DNA from: CAZTNW01 sp964614945
GTDB taxonomy: Bacteria; Caldisericota; JANLFM01
Length of the DNA stretch: 64,000 nt
Assembly (NCBI GenBank): GCA_964614945.1
Contig: CAZTNW010000002.1
Location: forward strand, 124,001 to 188,000
Direction: 5' to 3'
Below are positions 58,191 to 64,000 of this stretch, one piece after another. A model generated the notes under the pieces. The model did no database searches. It had not been told where the DNA came from and saw only the letters and a program-made list of their open reading frames with translations. Made by a program: the position numbers and the translations under genes. Every line of letters starts with the position of its first letter. Positions within the stretch are counted from its first letter, which is position 1.

Positions 58191-59408
58191 TCAGCTATCA
58201 ACTTTCTTTAAGACCAGGCAGGCGTTGTGGCCGCCGAACCCGTAAGAGACCTTCAAGACCGTGCGCACCATCGCTTCCTGCGCCATATTTGGGACATAAT
58301 TTAAGTCGCAATCAGGGTCGGGAACCCTGTAGTTGATTGTGGGCGGCACGATCCCCTTCTCCAGGGGAAGGAGGGAGGCGATTGTCTCCACCGCTCCCGC
58401 AGCCCCCAGCACATGGCCGATCATGGATTTCGTGGAGCTCACGAGCAATCGCCGCGCATGTTCTCCGAACACTCTTTTCAGGGCTAGGGTCTCCAGGCGG
58501 TCGTTTAAGAGGGTGGATGTGCCGTGAGCGTTGACATGATCGACTTCCTCTAGCTTAACCCTGCTCCTATCCAGCGCTTGCTCGATCATGGTGCTCACCG
58601 ATCTGGCTTCTGGCTCCGGAGCTGTGATGTGATAGGCATCGTTGGAGCAGCAGTAGCCCGCAATTTCCGCATAAAGATGAGCATTTCTCTCTCTCGCGCT
58701 CTTTTCCGACTCTAAGATTAAAATTCCTGCGCCCTCTCCCAGCACGAAGCCATCCCTTTTTTGATCAAAGGGGCGCGAGCCTGTCCCGGAAAGAGCTCTC
58801 ATATTGGCAAATCCGGCGAGGGTGAGGGGCAGGATGGGCGCCTCCGCCCCGCCTGCTACCATTAAATCAGCATCCCCTCGTCTGATTACTTCGTAGGCTT
58901 CACCCAGCGCGTTCAGAGAGCTGGCGCAGGCGGTCACGGGAGACGAGGAATAACCCCTCGCCTTAAATTCTATGGCAATAAAAGCAGCCGCGCTGTTGGC
59001 CATCATCATCGGAATGAAAAAGGGACTGACCCGACTCGCGCCCCTTTCCCGTAGAATCCCTTCCTGCTCAATCAGGGTCCCGATCCCACCGACCGAGGAG
59101 CTGACGACGACCCCGGCACGATAGGATTCCAGGCACTCCAGTCCGCCGTCCGCGAGCGCCATTTTGGCCGCCGCCAGGGCAAACTGGGCGAACCGATCCA
59201 TCCTGGCGATGTCCTTCGAGGCGATGAAGTCCTCGGCCCGAAACTCTCTCACCTCGCTGGCGATCTGCACGGGCAAAGAGGAGGGATCGAAAGAGGAAAT
59301 GCGACCGATCCCGGACCTGCCCTCGCTCAGAGAGGACCAGAAGCTTTCCTTCCCCATCCCGATACTGCTGATTACTCCAACGCCGGTGATAAATACGCGG
59401 GAATTCAA
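58191..59408 (-). CDS. fabF: 3-oxoacyl-ACP synthase II
   Basis: A 405-residue condensing enzyme. Seen: RVFITGVGVISSIG, the active-site Cys in VTACASSLNALGEAY, and the two histidines in VNAHGTSTLLND and SMIGHVLGAAGA. The start is TTG at 59408, close after GGGGGAGGAG; the longer open frame upstream lacks homology. It elongates acyl-ACP with malonyl-ACP. Confidence 0.95.
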   Translation of the reverse strand: MNSRVFITGVGVISSIGMGKESFWSSLSEGRSGIGRISSFDPSSLPVQIASEVREFRAEDFIASKDIARMDRFAQFALAAAKMALADGGLECLESYRAGVVVSSSVGGIGTLIEQEGILRERGASRVSPFFIPMMMANSAAAFIAIEFKARGYSSSPVTACASSLNALGEAYEVIRRGDADLMVAGGAEAPILPLTLAGFANMRALSGTGSRPFDQKRDGFVLGEGAGILILESEKSARERNAHLYAEIAGYCCSNDAYHITAPEPEARSVSTMIEQALDRSRVKLEEVDHVNAHGTSTLLNDRLETLALKRVFGEHARRLLVSSTKSMIGHVLGAAGAVETIASLLPLEKGIVPPTINYRVPDPDCDLNYVPNMAQEAMVRTVLKVSYGFGGHNACLVLKKVDS

Positions 59409-59424
59409 AAACTCCTCCCCCTTC

Positions 59425-59670
59425 TCATGCAGAGGGGCGGGCCCTGAGAAACTCGACGGCCTGGGACACGGTCTGAATTTTCTCCAGCTCATTATCAGGG
59501 ATCTTGCATTGAAACTCGTCCTCGAGGGCCATGGCGAGATCCACCATGCCCAGGGAGTCCGCCCCCAGGTCCTCGACGAATCTTGACTCGGGCAGAACGT
59601 CTTCCTTCTTCACTCCCAGACGAGCGCTCACAACTTTCCGGAGTCTCCCTAAGATTTCATTCTCTTCCAT
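59425..59670 (-). CDS. acpP: Acyl carrier protein
   Basis: An 81-residue acidic helical protein. The phosphopantetheine serine lies in LGADSLGMVDLAMALE. The ATG at 59670 has GGAGG eight bases upstream; an in-frame ATG at 59685 overlaps that site. It carries acyl chains for the surrounding Fab enzymes. It lies between fabD and fabF as in many bacteria. Confidence 0.96.
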   Translation of the reverse strand: MEENEILGRLRKVVSARLGVKKEDVLPESRFVEDLGADSLGMVDLAMALEDEFQCKIPDNELEKIQTVSQAVEFLRARPSA

Positions 59671-59704
59671 CTCTGAAACCTCCATTAAAAAGATTATTAG
59701 TCCA

Positions 59705-60610
59705 TCAGCTTGCGGAATAAATGCCCTCGACAGCCTCGACGTAAGCGTCGGAACATACCTTTTTCGCCAGAGTCCTTAATACGCTGCGCGGCCCGACTTC
59801 CAGGAACTCTTTCACCCCCTCTCCACGCAGCTGCTCCACGCACCCGATCCAGTTTACCTGCGACTCCATCTGCTTGCCCATGGCCTCCTTGATCGCCGCT
59901 CCCTCCGCGAGGATCCGCGTCCCGACGTTCATTAGGACAGGGGGTTGGGCCCGGCCATAATTGATTTTTTCCAGCTCGCAGAGGAAAAGCTCAGCCGCCT
60001 TTTTCATCAGGGATGAATGGAAGGGGGCCGACACCGGCAACGACTTGACTAATTTGGCGCCTGCGTGGCGCGCCAATTCCTCAGCCTTAAGCAGCGCCGG
60101 CTTTTCTCCCGAGAGGACGACCTGATCCGGTCCGTTCCAGTTGGCGATCTCTACGATTCCGGAATCAGAAGCGGCGCTAACGATCTCCTTTACCCGGGTC
60201 GTCCCCAATCCCACCACCGCGGTCATCCCCCCGCCCTTTTCCCGGGCCTGTTCCCTCATTAACTCCCCTCTTTTACGCACGAGCCTCAGGGCCTGGGAGA
60301 AGCCCATTACTCCGCTTACGACAAGTGCTGAAAATTCGCCCAGGCTATGACCGCAGCAGAAATCGGGTTCGATTCCCTTCCATTTGAGGAATTCAGCCCA
60401 GGCTACCGATGTCATCAGTATTGCCGGTTGCGCATTTTCTGTCTGGTTCAGTTCTTCCTCGGGGCCGATGCGGGTAAGTTCGTACAGACCGAGGTTCAAA
60501 ATATGATCAGCCTCCTGGAAAATCCCTCGGGCAGCGGGGTATATCCTCTCTATCTTTTCCGTCATTCCCACATACTGAGAGCCCTGGCCGGGGAACATAA
60601 AGGCGCGCAT
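59705..60610 (-). CDS. fabD: Malonyl-CoA-ACP transacylase
   Basis: A protein of 301 residues. FPGQGSQYVGM at the N-terminus and GHSLGEFSAL with the catalytic Ser are diagnostic; a histidine in SAPFHSSLM completes the dyad. It loads malonate onto ACP. The start overlaps the fabK stop by one base. Confidence 0.96.
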   Translation of the reverse strand: MRAFMFPGQGSQYVGMTEKIERIYPAARGIFQEADHILNLGLYELTRIGPEEELNQTENAQPAILMTSVAWAEFLKWKGIEPDFCCGHSLGEFSALVVSGVMGFSQALRLVRKRGELMREQAREKGGGMTAVVGLGTTRVKEIVSAASDSGIVEIANWNGPDQVVLSGEKPALLKAEELARHAGAKLVKSLPVSAPFHSSLMKKAAELFLCELEKINYGRAQPPVLMNVGTRILAEGAAIKEAMGKQMESQVNWIGCVEQLRGEGVKEFLEVGPRSVLRTLAKKVCSDAYVEAVEGIYSAS

Positions 60611-61524
60611 TAAGTCCGATTCTCCTCTCCTACAATCTCCTTGACTATCTCTTTGACCGGCCTGATCTCCTTGATCAGGCCGGAAATTGCGCCGGCCATT
60701 ACCGACCCGTTTTCCACATCCCCCTCCAGCGCGGCTTTTCTCAGCCTTCCTTCCCCCAGGCGCTCAAACTCTTCGCTTGGGCATCCCTTCCTCTCCTTTT
60801 CCTCGAGCAGGCGCGAAAAAGGGTTCTTGATTACACGGACGGGATGGCCGGTGATCCGACCCGTGATTACTGTAGCCCGATCACCGGCCTGGATGACCTT
60901 CTGCTTGTAGCGGATGTGCGCCTCACACTCGGAGGAGCAGATGAAGCGCGTGCCCACCTGAACTCCGGAGGCGCCCAGGGCCAGTGCCGCACGAAACCCC
61001 CTGTTGTCGGCTATCCCTCCGGCGGCGATCACGGGTATCTTTACCGCATCCACGACCTGGGGTATTAAGCAGAAGGAGGTCGTCTCCCCCACATGTCCGC
61101 CCGACTCCATTCCTTCTGCCACCACTGCGTGCGCCCCGCATCCTTCCATTCTTTTGGCCAGGGCCACCGAGGCCACAACAGGGATCACCTTCAGCCCGGC
61201 CTCACGTAACTGGGGCATAAAAGGGGAGGGATTTCCCCCACCGGTGAAGACGACCGGCACTCCCTCCTCTAGAACCACCCTCATCGCCATGGGAGCTGTA
61301 GGGGAAAGGAGGACGACGTTGGCCCCGAAGGGCTTACCGGTCAGCTCCCTGACCTGGCGGATCTGTTGACGAAAATCCTCCGGCTCCATCGTGCCGGCGG
61401 CGACCACTCCCAGCCCACCGGCCTCAGATACGCTGGCAGCAAGCCTCGGCGTGGATATCCAGGCCATTCCACCCTGAATTAGGGGATAGCAAATTTGCAG
61501 TAAAAGGGAGATAGGGTTGCTCAT
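60610..61524 (-). CDS. fabK: Enoyl-ACP reductase II (FabK type)
   Basis: A 304-residue flavin enzyme of the NPD/2-nitropropane dioxygenase fold. Seen: YPLIQGGMAWISTPRLAA, GGLGVVAAGTM, EGMESGGHVGE and PVIAAGGIADNRG. Within a fab operon it most likely reduces enoyl-ACP in place of FabI. A nitronate monooxygenase is the alternative, but context favours FabK. No fabI is present in the window. Confidence 0.92.
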   Translation of the reverse strand: MSNPISLLLQICYPLIQGGMAWISTPRLAASVSEAGGLGVVAAGTMEPEDFRQQIRQVRELTGKPFGANVVLLSPTAPMAMRVVLEEGVPVVFTGGGNPSPFMPQLREAGLKVIPVVASVALAKRMEGCGAHAVVAEGMESGGHVGETTSFCLIPQVVDAVKIPVIAAGGIADNRGFRAALALGASGVQVGTRFICSSECEAHIRYKQKVIQAGDRATVITGRITGHPVRVIKNPFSRLLEEKERKGCPSEEFERLGEGRLRKAALEGDVENGSVMAGAISGLIKEIRPVKEIVKEIVGEENRT

Positions 61525-61527
61525 ATT

Positions 61528-62520
61528 TCAGAAAATTGAGGGCCAGCGCAGGACGACAGAACCCCAGGTAAATCCCGCTCCGAACCCGGCAAGTAGCAGT
61601 TTCGTGCCCGCCCTGATCTTCCCCTCGTTCAGGCCCTCTTGGATTGTCAGGGGGATAGAGGCGGCGGAGGTGTTTCCGTATTTGTGCAAGGATATGAGGA
61701 CCTTCTCTATCGGGATCGCCAGGCGCTCGGCGACGGCCACAATAATCCTTAAATTAGCTTGATGGGGCACGAAAAGGTCGATTTCCTCCTGTTTCAGGCC
61801 GGAATCCCTCAAAGCCTGAAGGCTGGCCAGGGACATTTTTTCAACTGCCCACTTAAAGACCTCTCGTCCCTGCATCTTGATGTAATGAAGCCCGGAGGCG
61901 ACAGTCTCTCGAGAGGCCGGCAGGTAGGATCCTCCCGCCGGCAACTCTAAAAACTGTCCCCCCTGGCCGTTGGCCTCGAGTCTGAAGCAAAGAAACTGTT
62001 TTTCCCTGCCCCTGCCCAGAAGCATCGCCCCTGCGCCGTCTCCCATGAGCACGCATGTGGAACGATCTTCCATGTCCAGAAATTTGGAGAGGGTTTCAGC
62101 GCCGATAACGAGGATATAGCGGTAAGAACCCGTTGTTATCAATTGTGCGGCGACGCAGAGCGCATAAATAAAGCCGGAGCATCCGGCCGATAAATCAAAA
62201 GCAGCGGCCCGATAAGCGCCGATCTTTCCCTGCACGATGCAGGCGGTGGAGGGGAAAAGATGGTCGGGAGTGGCCGTGGCCACGATGAGGAGGTCGATCT
62301 CCTCCGGCTTGATCTTCGCCTTCGCCAGCGCGTTCAGAGCGGCCAGGCTGGCCAGATCCGAGGTGCATACCCCTGGCTCGACGAACCTCCTTTCCAGGAT
62401 TCCCGTGCGGGAGCGGATCCACTCCTCAGAAGTGTCGAGCATGCGGCAAAATTCGGAATTAGGGACCACTTTTTCCGGTGCATAAATGCCCAGGCTGAGA
62501 ATTCCGGCCTCGAAGCTCAT
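61528..62520 (-). CDS. fabH: 3-oxoacyl-ACP synthase III
   Basis: A 330-residue initiating condensing enzyme. Seen: SEEWIRSRTGILERR, the active-site Cys in DLSAGCSGFIYAL, the His in FVPHQANLRI and the Asn in HKYGNTSAAS. It starts chains from acyl-CoA. The ATG at 62520 overlaps the fabZ stop (ATGA). Confidence 0.96.
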   Translation of the reverse strand: MSFEAGILSLGIYAPEKVVPNSEFCRMLDTSEEWIRSRTGILERRFVEPGVCTSDLASLAALNALAKAKIKPEEIDLLIVATATPDHLFPSTACIVQGKIGAYRAAAFDLSAGCSGFIYALCVAAQLITTGSYRYILVIGAETLSKFLDMEDRSTCVLMGDGAGAMLLGRGREKQFLCFRLEANGQGGQFLELPAGGSYLPASRETVASGLHYIKMQGREVFKWAVEKMSLASLQALRDSGLKQEEIDLFVPHQANLRIIVAVAERLAIPIEKVLISLHKYGNTSAASIPLTIQEGLNEGKIRAGTKLLLAGFGAGFTWGSVVLRWPSIF

Positions 62521-62951
62521 CTTTTCTCCTTGAGTACCGCCAGGAGTTCAGCCTCCGCTACAACCGCTCCCTTTGCCCGCACGACTCCCCGGCAAAGGCC
62601 TGATCCTTCTCTCCAGCGGCCGATTCGAGTTTCGATGAGTAGTTCGTCTCCGGGCAGAGCTGGCCGGCGGAAACGAGCCTTCTCGACGCCGGCAAGCAAA
62701 ACGAGTTTGCCAGCGCTATCTTTCTGCGTTAAAAGGGCGATAGCTCCTACCTGGCCGATACATTCGAGCAGGAGGACTCCGGGCATCAAGGGAAAGGAGG
62801 GAAAGTGCCCCTGGAGGTAGAAGTCCTCGGGGCCGACTGTTTTAATCCCCTCCGCATACTGGCCGGGGAGGAAATCTAAAATGCGATCAATGAACAAAAA
62901 AGGAGAGCGGTGCGGGATAATCTTGCAGATCTCTTCTCGGTTTAGTTCCAT
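62517..62951 (-). CDS. fabZ: 3-hydroxyacyl-ACP dehydratase FabZ
   Basis: A 144-residue hot-dog-fold enzyme. Seen: IIPHRSPFLFIDRI with the catalytic His, GHFPSFPLMPGVLLLECIGQVGA with the catalytic Glu, and KARFRRPALPGDEL. It is the first gene of the fab operon. GAGGGAGGAAA precedes the ATG. In the 107-base gap to guaB I see no FapR or FabT box. Confidence 0.95.
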   Translation of the reverse strand: MELNREEICKIIPHRSPFLFIDRILDFLPGQYAEGIKTVGPEDFYLQGHFPSFPLMPGVLLLECIGQVGAIALLTQKDSAGKLVLLAGVEKARFRRPALPGDELLIETRIGRWREGSGLCRGVVRAKGAVVAEAELLAVLKEKR

Positions 62952-63058
62952 TTTCCTCCCTCAGGGGTTTTTATTATTAGAAGGTCGCAAAATACGAAAT
63001 GGTTACAGGACAACAGCCGTGATATATTTACAGGAAATATCCAGATAGGCAGGGGTTG

Positions 63059-64000
63059 ATGACAGAGGAAAAATCGGACTACGAGAGATGGGCAGGCGAG
63101 GGCTTCACTTTTGACGATCTTTTACTTGTCCCCGCTTTCTCTGAGGTTTTGCCGAGCGAGGTGGATACCTCCACTTTCTTGACCCCACGAATTTCCCTCA
63201 ATGTCCCTCTTGTAAGTGCAGCGATGGACACCGTCACCGAATCGCGCCTGGCTATCGCTATCGCCCGCGAGGGGGGGATCGGGGTTATTCACAAGAATAT
63301 GTCCATTGAGCGCCAGGCGGCGGAAGTCGATCGTGTCAAACGCTCCGAGCACGGAGTGATAACGGACCCCTTCTTTCTTGGGCCCCAGAACATCCTGGAG
63401 GAAGCGGTCAAGTTGATGGAACGCTATCGCATTTCGGGTGTACCCATCACCGAGAAGGGAAAATTAGTGGGAATCATCACCAACCGGGACATTCGTTTTG
63501 AAACGGATCTCTCCCAGCCGATAAGTGGCGTGATGACAAAGGAGCGGCTGATAACCGCTCCAGTCGGGACCACTCTGGAGAAAGCCAGGGAGATCTTGCG
63601 CAGACACAAGATCGAGAAGCTTCCTCTCGTGGACGGGGATAACAGGCTGAAGGGTCTCATTACTATTAAGGATATCGAGAAGACGCAGAAATATCCCCGC
63701 GCGGCGAAGGATGATAGCGGACGCCTCTTAGTAGCCGCCGCGGTCGGGGTGAGAAAGGACTTCCTCGATCGCTGCCGGGCGCTGCTCGAGGCTCAGGCCG
63801 ACGCTATCTTTATTGATTCTGCGCACGGCCACTCGCTCCGCGTTTTAGAAGCGGTGCGTCAATTCAAGCTGCGTTTCCCTCAAGCTCAACTTGTGGCCGG
63901 CAATGTGGCCACGGCGGAAGGGACCCGCTCCCTCTTCGAGGCCGGAGCCGACGCCATAAAAGTGGGGATTGGGCCGGGATCGATCTGCACTACCCGGGTG
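63059..64000 (+). CDS. guaB: IMP dehydrogenase, 3' end outside the window
   Basis: 314 residues are visible. It converts IMP to XMP for guanine nucleotide synthesis. Seen: GFTFDDLLLVPAFSEVLPSEVD, the two CBS repeats (about residues 95-210, with MERYRISGVPI and LRRHKIEKLPLVDG), FIDSAHGHS, and the active-site loop GIGPGSICTTRV that ends exactly at the window edge. AGGGG precedes the ATG at 63059. It is divergent from fabZ. Confidence 0.95.
   Translation, partial: MTEEKSDYERWAGEGFTFDDLLLVPAFSEVLPSEVDTSTFLTPRISLNVPLVSAAMDTVTESRLAIAIAREGGIGVIHKNMSIERQAAEVDRVKRSEHGVITDPFFLGPQNILEEAVKLMERYRISGVPITEKGKLVGIITNRDIRFETDLSQPISGVMTKERLITAPVGTTLEKAREILRRHKIEKLPLVDGDNRLKGLITIKDIEKTQKYPRAAKDDSGRLLVAAAVGVRKDFLDRCRALLEAQADAIFIDSAHGHSLRVLEAVRQFKLRFPQAQLVAGNVATAEGTRSLFEAGADAIKVGIGPGSICTTRV

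Noticed and set aside
62952..63058. FapR or FabT operator before the fab operon
   Set aside because: The gap is A/T-rich but contains no palindrome resembling either consensus.
1..64000. CRISPR arrays, tRNA or rRNA genes, transposases, phage genes
   Set aside because: I saw no regular direct repeats with spacers, no cloverleaf-like tRNA sequence, no rRNA segments and no transposase or integrase motifs. This is by reading only; a covariance-model scan would settle small RNAs.

Overview
The window looks like the replication-origin region of a compact, moderately GC-rich bacterial chromosome. Several features suggest a monoderm, Bacillota-like or related deep-branching lineage. These are S-layer-homology (SLH) wall proteins, a T-box leader on valS, a split glycine decarboxylase (gcvPA/gcvPB), a DUF4446 gene beside parAB, an FabK-type enoyl reductase and the rpmH-rnpA-yidD-yidC-jag-mnmE-mnmG-rsmG-parA-parB string. 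This placement is inference from gene content. No rRNA, tRNA, CRISPR array or insertion sequence was seen.

Layout. 1-0.7 kb: three small membrane proteins (minus). 0.8-3.5 kb: short-chain dehydrogenase, ATP-grasp ligase and a HicB-DinB fusion (plus). 3.5-8.9 kb: pyrophosphatase, FeoB with a DtxR-FeoA regulator under a tandem-operator promoter, and an EF-G paralogue (minus). 9.0-15.5 kb: folB, a folK fused to a degenerate biotin-ligase-like domain, prmC (opposite strand), Ku, a glycosyltransferase and an SH3-SLH-NAGPA secreted protein. 15.5-21.1 kb (minus): membrane protein, SLH-L,D-transpeptidase, a ClpC lacking its middle domain, cysteine desulfurase and an Rrf2 regulator. 21.2-25.2 kb (plus): ATP-type phosphofructokinase and an NtrB/NtrC-like two-component pair. 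25.2-41.6 kb: a long minus-strand run holding a hypothetical protein, an FmdB zinc ribbon, an ABC-2 permease remnant, the glycine cleavage operon, a phosphoribosyltransferase, DUF4446, a methyltransferase, parB/parA, rsmG, mnmG, mnmE, jag, yidC, yidD, rnpA and rpmH. 41.8-51.1 kb: plus-strand run of an ABC exporter, dnaA, dnaN, recF, a DciA-like gene, gyrB, a PPi-type phosphofructokinase and ndk. 51.1-57.4 kb: NTP transferase, ChbG-like deacetylase, YkoP-like protein, folC and valS with its T-box leader. 57.4-63 kb: fatty-acid synthesis operon fabZ-fabH-fabK-fabD-acpP-fabF-fabG (minus). 63 kb to the end: the 5' part of guaB.

The strand switch around 41.6-41.85 kb, a consensus DnaA box ahead of dnaA, near-consensus boxes between dnaA and dnaN, a DnaA-trio-like CTA repeat, and a parS-like site at the end of parB all point to oriC at about 43.6-45.2 kb. 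Genes are packed with ATGA/TAATG couplings and several convergent overlaps.

Most unusual items: the HPPK-pseudo-biotin-ligase fusion; a ClpC without the M-domain; origin-proximal genes whose homology-defined starts are not ATG/GTG/TTG (phosphoribosyltransferase ACG, parB possibly ATC, rnpA); a probably leaderless metal-regulator gene with two operators; an IscR-type operator in the gap shared with pfkA; and the decayed ABC-2 permease.
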